Below are positions 1-7,823 of a stretch of DNA of 27,500 nucleotides, one piece after another; within the stretch, counting starts at the first letter, position 1; each line of letters starts with the position of its first letter. A model generated the notes under the pieces. It made no database searches and was not told where the DNA came from. It saw only the letters and a list, made by a program, of their open reading frames with translations. This stretch comes from Mesostigma viride. Its lineage: Eukaryota; Streptophyta; Mesostigmatophyceae; Mesostigmatales; Mesostigmataceae. The DNA is taken from NCBI GenBank assembly GCA_009746045.1, contig RPFO01000038.1:894695-922194 (forward strand). The letters run 5' to 3'. The position numbers and the translations under genes were made by a program.

Positions 1-387
1 ACGTTTTTGTCATGCAGTATGTGGTAGTAGCTTGCAGCCAACCGCTTTGCTCCGACTCTCTTACCTGCAACGCGTAGGATGTGCGCCCATCCTTGTTGTT
101 TTGTTTGTGAATTTGTCGTTTCTGTGACGTATTGTGACTAGCGTCCTGGCTGCGAAAGCTGTGGGCGCTGGTAGGGTGGTTTCCGTGGCTTCGTCCTTGC
201 GAAAAGGCGGGCAGTTATCACGGAGGCTACCCTCTTGTATGGAATTAGGGGCGCGAAGCTCCTGATTTCTGTGATAGTGATTAGATTAGAGCCAGTTGGC
301 ATCCCACCCCTGTGACAGGTCACACACTAGAGGTAAAAAGGTTCCTTTCTCTTTTCTATCTCTGTCTGCTGGCAATAGACAACGTGT
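1..387 (+). other. 5' leader of the retrotransposon
   Basis: No coding region is supported here and nothing matches the putative 3' LTR at 9872-10538. The stretch is read as untranslated leader between an unseen 5' LTR and the first ORF. No convincing tRNA primer-binding site was found; TGG-starting stretches near positions 22 and 298 match no primer tRNA that I can confirm. Confidence 0.45.
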
Positions 388-813
388 GTGATGGCTAATA
401 GTAATAATAGAAATAATAATAGATATAATAATGGACTTGGGGGTTGGGATAGTGATGTATCTAGGCAACTTTACTATGCTGTGGCACATGATGGAGGCAC
501 AGGGAAAGTAGGTATTTTCTATAGCTGGGTAGACTGCAAGAACTATATAGTGGATAGGCATAGGGCTATCTTTAAGGGATTCAAGACAGCATGGGAAGCA
601 GATAGGTTTATCCAGGAATACATGACACGTCCAGTAGGCTTGCACGTAGAGGCACCACCTCAGGAGATTAGGACTCGCCCAATGCCTAGGGGCCGTAGCT
701 GTGCACCCAATAGTGCAACAGTAGAGAGCAGGACGGGGGACACACAGGCTGTCACAGTCACGTTCAGCCAACTCACTGTCAGCACCCCACCTAGGCAGCC
801 ACCTAGTTTCTAG
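388..813 (+). CDS. Stand-alone RNase H1 N-terminal-type hybrid-binding domain protein
   Basis: This is an intact 141-aa ORF beginning ATGATGGCTAAT. Residues about 29-78 match the RNase H1 N-terminal / caulimovirus P6 (Cauli_VI) fold: YYAV near 29-32, GIF then W47, a Cys/Ala helix start at 50, and FKGFKT at 62-67 followed by EAxxF at 70-74. In this family the small domain binds RNA:DNA hybrids or dsRNA. The N-terminus (3-20) is rich in Asn and Gly, and the tail after residue 80 looks disordered. The RNase H catalytic domain is absent, and the element's own RNase H lies about 4 kb away in pol. The ORF is more AT-rich than gag and pol. It may help reverse transcription or RNA packaging, which is inferred from position only. 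It could also be a captured host fragment. Confidence 0.7.
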   Translation: MMANSNNRNNNRYNNGLGGWDSDVSRQLYYAVAHDGGTGKVGIFYSWVDCKNYIVDRHRAIFKGFKTAWEADRFIQEYMTRPVGLHVEAPPQEIRTRPMPRGRSCAPNSATVESRTGDTQAVTVTFSQLTVSTPPRQPPSF

Positions 814-965
814 AGGAGTAGAGTACTAATTATAGCTTACTATATAATAGCTACATTAGCAGATAACGTAGGGCAGTCGCTTGGTTGATTGCTTGTGGGC
901 ATGTGCATGGCATTTTCCTCCTTCTTCCTCTCTCCTTCCTTCCTTCTCTTGTGGATGTGGTAAAC

Positions 966-1837
966 ATGCCGCGGGGTAAAAAGAAGATACGCGGCACGCT
1001 AGGAGTCATTCCGAGGAGGGCGGTGTAGACTTGGATAGGCAGGGCAGCCCAGAGTACCAAGTACAGGAGGTATCACAACAGGGCTCGTCCTACCAGCAAG
1101 GCAGTCCTGTAGGTCACCCAGGTGAGCTGGCTAGTACCTCCCGTGAGCCGCGAAGGCCACGAGGAGCGGATAGGATGGATAATAGCGAGGAATACCAGCC
1201 GCAGCGAATGCAGGCTGAGTATAACCAGCTGATGGAACGGGCAGGTGATGAGACCCGGCCCAGATCGAATCCCACGAGTGCAGCCCAGCACCAGTCAGTG
1301 CAGCCGCAGCAACGCCCGCCCGGGCAGCCGCAGCAGCACCCAGTGCAGTCCCCACAGCAGCATTCGGAACAGCAACAGCCGTTGTCGCAGCAGTGGCAGC
1401 AGCATCCAGTACAGCAGCAGCAGCCACCGCCGCCGCAGCAGCAACAGTGGCAGCAGCAGCCAGTACAGCAGCAGCAGCCACCGCCGCCGCCGCAGCAACA
1501 GTGGCAGCAGCCGCAGCAGCTTCCGCCGTTGCAGCAGCAGCAGCAGCCGCTAAGCCAGCCGACCGGGTCGCAGATGTATGGTCCGCTTAGTCAGAACGCG
1601 ACCTATTATCACGCGCAACGTGCCCAACGATTACAACATCCCTGGGCGAGCGGTCGACGGGTTTCTTTTGGCAGTGACCTGCAGTCCAATGCGACATCGC
1701 TGTGGACCCAGGACGAGGCTAGGGTTCCACCGCCGGTATACGATGAGGCTGGCCCGCGTCGTCCCATCCGGCGCGCAATGTCCCAGCAGCCGGACCTGCG
1801 CGGCCGAGCGTGTCGCATGGCAATAACCTCAACTTGA
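966..1837 (+). CDS. gag: Gag N-terminal Q/P-rich region (frame-disrupted)
   Basis: The open frame starts near 980 and has no ATG near its start. An ATG at 966 in another frame encodes a basic start, MPRGKKKIRG, and would join the gag frame by a one-base change in the A run at 978-982, so 966 is the likely original start. The protein is low-complexity: acidic and Ser-rich first, then Gln/Pro-rich at roughly 1270-1560 with an 18-codon repeat. It ends at TGA 1835-1837 in the same frame as the downstream gag core. From about 1801 to 1998 another frame (starting VSHGNNLNLSRM) reads as a more natural linker, which suggests two compensating frameshifts instead of a true stop. The region is probably a disordered Gag N-terminus. 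Exact start and end are uncertain. Confidence 0.55.
1391..1510 (+). repeat. 54-bp in-frame tandem repeat (Q/P-rich)
   Basis: Two nearly identical 54-bp units occupy 1391-1444 and 1445-1498, each starting CAGTGGCAGCAG, with a partial third from 1499. The period is 18 codons, so copy number can change without breaking the gag frame. The encoded unit begins QWQQ and contains Q and P runs built from CAG and CCG triplets. The repeat accounts for the long spurious poly-Ala and poly-Ser ORFs in other frames. Confidence 0.9.
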
Positions 1838-1852
1838 GTCGCATGGCACCCA

Positions 1853-3142
1853 GTGATCCTGGCTACGCGCATCCCTCGTCTGTCTGGCTACAACGCAGCG
1901 CGACTAGGTCAGCGCCTGCATCGGCAGATGACTCGTTGTCGATCTTTAACGTGTCCGCCGTATCGCGCAGTGGGCGGACCTCGGGCCGACGCGTTTAAGG
2001 CGCCGCCCATGCCTGACTTTAAACCAGTGCCCAAGCTGCGCGCGACTATGAACCCTCGCGAGATCGACGAATGGACGCGTATGTGGGTACAGATCTACTG
2101 GGCGTGGTGCAACCACAATGGGTGGGAGCTAGCTACCGAGGTTCTTATCTCCTACGTCGTCACCAACTGCATGGATCCCTCAGTGGTCGGCATACTCAAC
2201 TGTGAGAGTGTCGCGTCGCGCTTGTACCCTCGCACAGTAGAGGAGCTACTAGAGCGCATTGAGCGCAAGCTGGTGCCCCCTGACTGGAAGCTCCACGAGC
2301 GTCTGGCTTTTGCCAAGCTACGCCAAGGCACCACACCGTTCCGCGAGTTTCTGACAGAGTTTGAAGCATTCTCGGCTCGCCTTGAGGACTTGACCTGGAC
2401 CGAATATAGGTCGCGGTTCATTGAGGCGCTGAGTCCGGAGCTCCTAGATGAGGTGCTAAAGCGCTTTGCTGAGATACCGTGGGAGCAGTGGGATGTGATC
2501 GAGATCCAGCAGTACCTTCTAAAGGTGTCAGATGTGCTCGCACGCCGCCGCGCAGCGGTCACCTATCGGCATGCTGGTGCTGCACCGCGTCGCGTCCACT
2601 TCACTACGGTGGACCAAGATGGGTCCTCTGAGGACATTATCGACCACGAGCAGGAGGACGGCGAGTATGAAGCGCCCCAGGTCAATGCAATCGATGCGTC
2701 CAAGGCGCGATGCTTCCGGTGCGGCGAGGTCGGTCATCTCAAGAAGGACTGCACGCGACCACCACGGGATCGCGATCGTGGCGACGAGCAGACGTCACCC
2801 CGTTTCTCCGGGCCTGCCTTCGGTAAGCGCCCGGAACAAGCACGGCGCCCAGACCGGCCTCGCAACGCGGGCGAGCGCGCAGCCAAGTTGCAGGACGCCC
2901 GGCAGCGTCCCACGCAGCACCAGACGCCCCGCGCTACGGGTCCTTCGTTCCAGCGGGTGAACCGCGAGTTGAATGAGTTGTTCTCACAGCAACAGGACTC
3001 GGGTAATGGCGCCTCGGGGGTTATGGATGGCAAGGCGGTCGCCGGCTATGGGCATGGCGACGAGGAGGATGAGGTAGAGGGGGAAGAGTGGACCGGGCGG
3101 TCGAACGAGGCGGTCTCCCGGCCCTCCGTTCCTCGTGCGTAG
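1853..3142 (+). CDS. gag: Gag capsid-nucleocapsid core
   Basis: The ORF shows a retrotransposon Gag domain from about residue 55 (KAPPMPDFKP) to 245, with typical helical text such as FREFLTEFEAF and YRSRFIEALSP. A CCHC zinc knuckle, CFRCGEVGHLKKDC (CX2CX4HX4C), lies near 2710-2751. Gag assembles the particle, and the knuckle binds element RNA. A charged, disordered tail follows. The first 48 or so residues look out of frame (Arg/Cys-rich), whereas the frame at 1810-1998 reads as a Ser/Ala linker, so the real Gag probably enters this frame near 1998. It overlaps the pol frame by up to 70 bp at its 3' end. Confidence 0.85.
   Translation: MILATRIPRLSGYNAARLGQRLHRQMTRCRSLTCPPYRAVGGPRADAFKAPPMPDFKPVPKLRATMNPREIDEWTRMWVQIYWAWCNHNGWELATEVLISYVVTNCMDPSVVGILNCESVASRLYPRTVEELLERIERKLVPPDWKLHERLAFAKLRQGTTPFREFLTEFEAFSARLEDLTWTEYRSRFIEALSPELLDEVLKRFAEIPWEQWDVIEIQQYLLKVSDVLARRRAAVTYRHAGAAPRRVHFTTVDQDGSSEDIIDHEQEDGEYEAPQVNAIDASKARCFRCGEVGHLKKDCTRPPRDRDRGDEQTSPRFSGPAFGKRPEQARRPDRPRNAGERAAKLQDARQRPTQHQTPRATGPSFQRVNRELNELFSQQQDSGNGASGVMDGKAVAGYGHGDEEDEVEGEEWTGRSNEAVSRPSVPRA
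3073..3142 (+). other. Gag-Pol overlap, candidate -1 recoding zone
   Basis: The pol frame opens after a TGA at 3070-3072 and gag stops at TAG 3140-3142, so the two frames overlap by 70 bp with pol in the -1 frame. A G5 run at 3079-3083 allows a GGG codon to re-pair one base back. No canonical X XXY YYZ heptamer was found. Programmed -1 frameshifting is common between gag and pol, but an ordinary indel is equally possible given the other frame breaks in this copy. Confidence 0.4.
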
Positions 3143-4620
3143 TGTCCCTGCCTACACGGATAGAGGTAGATGTAGGACAGGTAGATAAGATAGCGCAAGT
3201 CAATAACGTCGGGCAGATAGACAGCTTAGATAAGGACACCCCGTTGGTAGCGAATACCAGCGTGGGCGCAGAATCAGTCGTTACAGTAGATAGTCGCACC
3301 CCGCTTGTAGCGAATACAAGTGCGGATGCATCCTTGGGCGAGACTTCTGCTCCAAACACGCAGCCGGCCACGGGTAGCGCAGCGAGCTCCGACCAGCCTA
3401 CGCGCGCAACTCCGGCTGGTACCCGCAACTTGCTCCTGTTTAGGGGAGGTCTGGCTGTACCGGGATCAGCATTAGACCCCTACCTCAAGGACAAGACCGT
3501 CATGGACGTGCAGTTCATGGTGGACACGGGTGCGTCTACGTCGTTCATCAACGAGGCATTGGCGCGTCGCGCAGGATACGACATCCGGCCACATGCGACA
3601 GTGGTGAATGTGACCTATTCAGATGGTCGCAAGAGCCCCTCGCCTGGTCGGGTTGATATCAAGGCTGTGATTCAAGGCATCCCTGTGGAGCTCACAGCCA
3701 CGGTCGCACCGCTGGGAGCTGCCGACATCATCATCGGCATCGACTGGCTGGACGCGCAGGATGTGGACATTAGCATTCGGCGTCGCGTGGTGTGGTTCCC
3801 TGACGGTTCCTTTTGGAGCCCTGTCAGCGAATACCAAGTGCAGGGCCCCGACGTGCATAACATCACGCACGAGCGGGAAGTCACCCAGCCCCGCAACGCC
3901 TCGCAGATCCTCATGAGCCTCAAGTCACTGGAGAGTAAGCTGCGTCGAGGCAAGGAGTACTACATGTACCGTCTTGACCTCTCCAACATAGAGGTTCTCC
4001 TTAATGAGATCGGCGTGGGGTTTACACCCGAGGAGACGGAGCGTTATAACGCGGTTCTAGCGCGACGGGAGAAGCTCTTTGACGAAAGCAAGCAGGAGTT
4101 TCCCCCGCACCGCTCAGTGCTCCACCGCATCCAGGTGAAGGAGGGCTATGGTCCCACGTCCTCCCCCATGTACCGCATGGGTCCAGTTGAGCTGGTGGAG
4201 CTGAAGAAGATCTTGATGGCGCTCTTGGAGCGGGGTCTCATCGAGCCTAGCAATAGCCCCTTCTCGGCTGGTGTGCTACTGGTCCCTAAGCCTGGGGGCA
4301 AGTGGCGGCTCGTCACGGACTACCGGAAGCTCAATGCTATCACGGTAAAGTCCAAGTACCCCCTTCCGCGCATCGACGATATCTTCAACCGCGTCCAAGG
4401 AGCCACGTGCTTTACAGTCCTAGACTGCGCGGATGGCTTCTGGCAGCTTCGCATCGCCCCGGAGGATTGTCACAAGACGGCGTTCAACACGCCCTTTGGG
4501 CATTACCAGTTTCGGGTGGCCGCGATGGGTTTGTGCAATTCCCCCGCGAGCTTCCAGATGCTCATGAACGACATCCTCCGCCCTGTCATGGGAACCGCGC
4601 ATCTCCGCAGGTTCCCGTGA
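3088..4620 (+). CDS. pol: Pol: aspartic protease and N-terminal part of reverse transcriptase
   Basis: The frame first gives a linker with a duplicated TPLVANTS motif (about 3240 and 3298). Next comes a retropepsin-like protease with VDTGAS (catalytic Asp near residue 146) and the supporting IIIGIDWLD motif. The reverse transcriptase follows: a KPGGKWRLVTDYRKLN fingers motif, TVLDCADGFWQLRI carrying the motif A Asp, and the motif B region AAMGLCNSPASFQ. The frame is lost after ILRPVMG and stops at TGA 4618-4620, before the catalytic YLDD. The break fits one extra G in the GGG at 4589-4592. The start given is only the edge of the open frame (a GTG), because Pol would be made as a Gag-Pol fusion. 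Confidence 0.88.
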   Translation: MDRAVERGGLPALRSSCVVSLPTRIEVDVGQVDKIAQVNNVGQIDSLDKDTPLVANTSVGAESVVTVDSRTPLVANTSADASLGETSAPNTQPATGSAASSDQPTRATPAGTRNLLLFRGGLAVPGSALDPYLKDKTVMDVQFMVDTGASTSFINEALARRAGYDIRPHATVVNVTYSDGRKSPSPGRVDIKAVIQGIPVELTATVAPLGAADIIIGIDWLDAQDVDISIRRRVVWFPDGSFWSPVSEYQVQGPDVHNITHEREVTQPRNASQILMSLKSLESKLRRGKEYYMYRLDLSNIEVLLNEIGVGFTPEETERYNAVLARREKLFDESKQEFPPHRSVLHRIQVKEGYGPTSSPMYRMGPVELVELKKILMALLERGLIEPSNSPFSAGVLLVPKPGGKWRLVTDYRKLNAITVKSKYPLPRIDDIFNRVQGATCFTVLDCADGFWQLRIAPEDCHKTAFNTPFGHYQFRVAAMGLCNSPASFQMLMNDILRPVMGTAHLRRFP

Positions 4621-4978
4621 CCTCAAGGACCCCAACCGGGGCGTGAAGCCCCCGTGGTCCTACAAGCGCACATGCGCTCTCGCGTACCTGGACGACATCC
4701 TCGTGTACTCCAAGACTTTCGAGGATCACTTAGAGGACGTCGACACAGTGTTGCGCATTATGGAAGAGGAGCATCTTTCGGTCCGCAAGGCCAAGGTCCG
4801 CGCTGGACGCAGCGTGCCCTTTTTGGGTCACACCCTCTCTGCCGCTGGCGTCGCGACGGACCCCGCCAAGATTGCTTCCATCCAACAGTGGCCGACCCCG
4901 ACCGACGTCAAGGGGGTGCGCAGCTTTTTGGGTATCGCGTCATACTACCGACGCTTTATCCCCGCTTCGCGACAATAG
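4592..4978 (+). CDS. pol: Pol: reverse transcriptase palm motif C and thumb
   Basis: Reading resumes one base shifted. It carries YLDDILVYS at 4685-4711, the catalytic Asp pair of motif C, followed by thumb motifs FLGHTLS and GVRSFLGIASYYRRFIP typical of Ty3/gypsy. About 31 residues (4592-4684), rich in Lys, Arg and Pro, lie between the motif B segment and YLDD; Ty3-type enzymes usually have roughly 8-10. The frame is lost again at the CCCC run 4960-4963 and stops at TAG 4976-4978. The next pol frame begins with the expected continuation, so a one-base deletion is the simplest explanation. Confidence 0.85.
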   Translation, partial: EPRISAGSRDLKDPNRGVKPPWSYKRTCALAYLDDILVYSKTFEDHLEDVDTVLRIMEEEHLSVRKAKVRAGRSVPFLGHTLSAAGVATDPAKIASIQQWPTPTDVKGVRSFLGIASYYRRFIPASRQ

Positions 4979-5880
4979 CTGCCCCCATCAACGCCCTCCT
5001 CAAGAAGGGTGTTCCCTTTGTCTGGTCGGAACCGTGCCAGCAGGCCTTCGAGGCCCTCAAGCACAGCTTGACCACAGCACCCGTGCTCGCTATCCCGGAT
5101 CCGTCAAGGCCCTTTGTCGTGGCCACGGACGCGAGCAAGGTTGCGATTGGCGGCGTCCTTCTGCAGGACCAGGGTCAGGGGTTACAGCCGGTTGAGTATA
5201 TCTCCCGCACCATGATCCCCGCCGAGCGTAACTACCCGGTGCATCAGCAGGAGCTTCTTGCTGTGGTCTACTGCTGTCACACTTGGCGCCATCATCTTCT
5301 CGGGGCTCAGTTTGACGTTGCGATTAGCGAGCAGGGGGACCTTGATCCCCACCGGCTGATCATCCACACGGACCATCGGCCCCTCACGCATCTGCTCGCC
5401 CAACCTAACTTGACGCCCCGTCAGGCGCGGTGGATGGAGTACTTGTCTCAGTTTGCCCCTTTCAAAATTCAGTACGTGAAGGGTGCAGAGAATGTGGTCC
5501 CGGACGCCCTTTCTCGGCGGGCGGACTACGCAGATTTTTATGAGACTATGGACGTACTTCACACCACATGTGGCTCCGCGCAGGAGCCTGGCTCGCCTTG
5601 TGGCGACCCAGGGTCGCCGCACAGTCGCTATCTGTTCCACACCGGTCGCACGACCCAGGACGACCTGTCTCCCGACTGGGGGCCGCGCGCGAGGACGTGC
5701 GCGCCCCCGGGGAAAGGGAGGGGTCCCGGTCACGAGTGCCACTCAGCCACGTGGTACCGGCTCAGGGAATTTTTCACCTGCAGCGCATCGGGCCCCCTAC
5801 CATTTTTTCGGAGTACGTGCACCAAACCCTTGAGGAGGAGGCGGACACGTACACGATCACTTCTGTCCTGGAGACGTTGA
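4963..5880 (+). CDS. pol: Pol: connection and RNase H domain
   Basis: The segment opens RFATIAAPINALLKKG, the end of the RT thumb/connection. RNase H follows with VVATDASKVAIGGVLL (first Asp), QQELLAVVY (Glu) and IIHTDHRPLTHLL (next Asp). It ends with the typical VVPDALSRRADY near 5500-5530. RNase H removes the RNA strand of the RNA:DNA intermediate. Sequence after about 5540 in this frame is Cys/Arg-rich and not convincing, while integrase is in another frame, so the real junction lies between 5540 and 5720. Confidence 0.87.
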   Translation, partial: RFATIAAPINALLKKGVPFVWSEPCQQAFEALKHSLTTAPVLAIPDPSRPFVVATDASKVAIGGVLLQDQGQGLQPVEYISRTMIPAERNYPVHQQELLAVVYCCHTWRHHLLGAQFDVAISEQGDLDPHRLIIHTDHRPLTHLLAQPNLTPRQARWMEYLSQFAPFKIQYVKGAENVVPDALSRRADYADFYETMDVLHTTCGSAQEPGSPCGDPGSPHSRYLFHTGRTTQDDLSPDWGPRARTCAPPGKGRGPGHECHSATWYRLREFFTCSASGPLPFFRSTCTKPLRRRRTRTRSLLSWRR

Positions 5881-6893
5881 TTAGTCGGTTCACTGTCACG
5901 GAGCCCGCGGCCTTAGAGGCAATCAGGTCGCACCCCAAGCAGATGGGCAAGCTCCCGTGCAAGTTCCAGGACGGGCGACTCTATGTCATGGTGAGGCCAG
6001 ACTGCTGGCGCCTGTACGTCCCGGAGTTATGTCGAGCGGCTCTGCTCCATGAGCTCCATGACTCTCTCGCCGGTGGCCACCAAGGGATCCACCGCTTGCT
6101 GCCACGGGCCAGAAAGAACTTCTATTGGCCAGGCATGCGAGAGTACATTGAGACGTACGTGCGCGAGTGTCCATCATGTCAGATCATGAAGTCCCGCAAT
6201 ACGGGCTCACAGGCGGTCCCCCAGACCCTACCAGACCCGATGGGCCCTTGGGATTCCCTGATGATGGATTTTGTTGGCCCCTTCCGGAAGACCAAGAATG
6301 GCAACAGCATGATTCTGGTTTTCCTGGACCGTTTGACGCGCATGTGTCACCTGGCACCATGTCCGGCCGAACTCACGGCCGAGGCTTGCGCTAAGCTATA
6401 CCTTCACCACGTGTTCAGGTACCACGGACTCAGCCGGCAATTCATATCGGACCGAGACAAGCTGTTCACGGCCCGCTTCTGGCAGGAGTTCTTTGAATGC
6501 CTGGGCACCAAGGTGTCGCTGGGGACAGCATATCACAGCTCGTCCTCCCACCTGGTGGAGAGGCTGAACCGCACAGTGCAAGAGACCATGCGCCACTACA
6601 CCGACGCGGTGGGAAGCAACTGGGAAGAGTTCTTGGGTTTGGTGGAGTTCTCCCTGAATAACGCCCCCCAGGCAGCTCATGGCTTCACACCATTCTTCCT
6701 CAACACGGGCAGGCATCCGCTCACGCCGACTGACCTTCTCACAAGCCCAGCCTTAGCTGAAAAGTCGGTCCGGCGAGACACCCTCGAAGGGGTGGAGGGC
6801 TGCTGGTCCAGATGCGCCAGGCCCATGACAGTGCGGTCAAGGGCTACCGGGCCGCCGCAGAGCGCTACATGGCGAGGACTGCTGGCCGCCTAG
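5568..6893 (+). CDS. pol: Pol: integrase zinc-binding and catalytic core
   Basis: From about 5770 this frame is convincing. An HHCC zinc-binding region spans roughly 6040-6180 (HxxxxGGHQG, then CPSC). The catalytic core has MMDFVGPF (first Asp), FISDRDKLF (second Asp) and HLVERLNRTVQE (Glu), with 35 residues between the second Asp and the Glu, as expected. The segment usually reading close to HPQTDGQTE is HSSSSHLVE here, so a conserved part of the active-site loop is replaced although the Glu is kept. The first 65 or so residues are probably out of frame. The frame fails near 6800 and stops at 6891-6893. Confidence 0.87.
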   Translation: MWLRAGAWLALWRPRVAAQSLSVPHRSHDPGRPVSRLGAAREDVRAPGEREGSRSRVPLSHVVPAQGIFHLQRIGPPTIFSEYVHQTLEEEADTYTITSVLETLISRFTVTEPAALEAIRSHPKQMGKLPCKFQDGRLYVMVRPDCWRLYVPELCRAALLHELHDSLAGGHQGIHRLLPRARKNFYWPGMREYIETYVRECPSCQIMKSRNTGSQAVPQTLPDPMGPWDSLMMDFVGPFRKTKNGNSMILVFLDRLTRMCHLAPCPAELTAEACAKLYLHHVFRYHGLSRQFISDRDKLFTARFWQEFFECLGTKVSLGTAYHSSSSHLVERLNRTVQETMRHYTDAVGSNWEEFLGLVEFSLNNAPQAAHGFTPFFLNTGRHPLTPTDLLTSPALAEKSVRRDTLEGVEGCWSRCARPMTVRSRATGPPQSATWRGLLAA

Positions 6894-7378
6894 ATGCGCG
6901 CACGCCGGCCATCGAGGTGGGCGACTGGGTACTGGTGGAGGGCCCCCGCCTAGGACGTTTCTCTGAGAAGGTAGAGGGTGAGCTCAAGACAAAGCTCCGT
7001 CCTATGTTCCTGGGGCCACACAAGGTTCTGGAGAAGCTTGGAGATGTGATGTTCAAGGTGGACATCCCGAGCTCCTGGAACACTTCCTCCAACTTCCATC
7101 GAGACCAGCTCAAGTTATACCACCAGAACTCCATCCAAGGTCGGCTCAACCCGCCGGCCCCTGTCGAGTACAACCCCGAGACTGGAGAACAGGAAGACGA
7201 GGTGGCCGAGATCGTGGACCACCGGGACATCAAGCGTGGGAGAGGTAGACAGCGACAGTATCGCGTACGGTGGCGTTTTGCTCAGCATGATTACGAGGAT
7301 TCGTGGCGAACCGAGAATGAGCTAGAAGGGTGTGAACGTCTGCTTCGCGAGTATAAGGCCAAGCATGCCCTCCACTAG
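6812..7378 (+). CDS. pol: Pol: integrase C-terminal domain and chromodomain
   Basis: After the frame change near 6800 this ORF continues the integrase. It has helical MRQAHDSAVKGYRAAAERY, the SH3-like GPHKVLEKLGD with the GDWVLV strand before it, and FHRDQLKLYH. The last 60 residues form a chromodomain, with EVAEIVDHR, a basic RGRGRQRQYRVRW strand, EDSWRTENEL and a final helix ending at LLREYKA. Chromodomains on integrases direct insertion to modified chromatin, typically H3K9-methylated heterochromatin. The first aromatic cage position looks non-standard, so histone binding is uncertain. The stop is TAG 7376-7378. Confidence 0.87.
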   Translation: MRQAHDSAVKGYRAAAERYMARTAGRLDARTPAIEVGDWVLVEGPRLGRFSEKVEGELKTKLRPMFLGPHKVLEKLGDVMFKVDIPSSWNTSSNFHRDQLKLYHQNSIQGRLNPPAPVEYNPETGEQEDEVAEIVDHRDIKRGRGRQRQYRVRWRFAQHDYEDSWRTENELEGCERLLREYKAKHALH

Positions 7379-7379
7379 G

Positions 7380-7455
7380 CTACCGCGAAGGTAGTAGTGG
7401 TGGGGGCGCTATGACAACGGGCTTGATCACGTGTAGCCAGGATGCCGCGAAGGCA
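7380..7455 (+). promoter_or_regulatory. Pair of GCGAA-loop hairpins after the pol stop
   Basis: CTACC GCGAA GGTAG (7380-7394) and TGCC GCGAA GGCA (7443-7455) share the same five-base loop but have different, still complementary stems. The first begins two bases after the pol stop. The pattern suggests RNA structure, perhaps in translation of the downstream ORF, but the function is unknown and the stems are short. Confidence 0.35.
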
Positions 7456-7574
7456 CTTGTGTTATTCACGTCGATGTGTACGCACCATCGTGGTAATTGG
7501 GTATAAGAGCCTAGTATCAAGTGTACCCCTTTTTCACACTCACACGCCTTGAGTCGAGTGTGCGATGATCGCAG

Positions 7575-7823
7575 ATGCTTCCACAGCAGCCCGACAGCGA
7601 GGAGCCAGGGATATCGTTGTTCGCTGACAACGTTGACTTGCGGATGGACATGGACATGAACGTCCCGCAGCCATTGGCGGAGCCTAAGACTCCTGACCAA
7701 CGCCAGGTGCAAACAGGGCCGACTCGGCGAACGGGCGGTTCTGTCACACCTGCGGTGACACCGATCCAACAACGGGACGGTGATGCCGTGCGAACCATTC
7801 GGACCCAGGGAACGGGGGGATGA
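7575..7823 (+). CDS. Third ORF, N-terminal part (unknown)
   Basis: This 82-aa ORF starts with an ATG about 200 bp after the pol stop. Its first third is acidic (SEEPGISLFADNVDLRMDMD) and the rest is Pro/Gln/Thr-rich and probably disordered. Its stop overlaps the next ATG as ATGA at 7820-7823, just after a G6 run. A motif GPTRRTGGS near 7719-7745 recurs right after the next ORF's start. Either the two are one protein split by an indel in the G run, or they are a stop-start coupled pair. I recognise no family. Confidence 0.45.
   Translation: MLPQQPDSEEPGISLFADNVDLRMDMDMNVPQPLAEPKTPDQRQVQTGPTRRTGGSVTPAVTPIQQRDGDAVRTIRTQGTGG

Noticed and set aside
22-320. Primer-binding site candidates beginning TGG
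   Set aside because: None could be matched confidently to a tRNA 3' end, and the 5' LTR end is not in view.
1131-1590. Poly-Ala, poly-Ser and poly-Leu ORFs overlapping gag
   Set aside because: They are alternate frames of the CAG/CCG-rich gag repeat; only the Q/P frame continues into credible Gag sequence.
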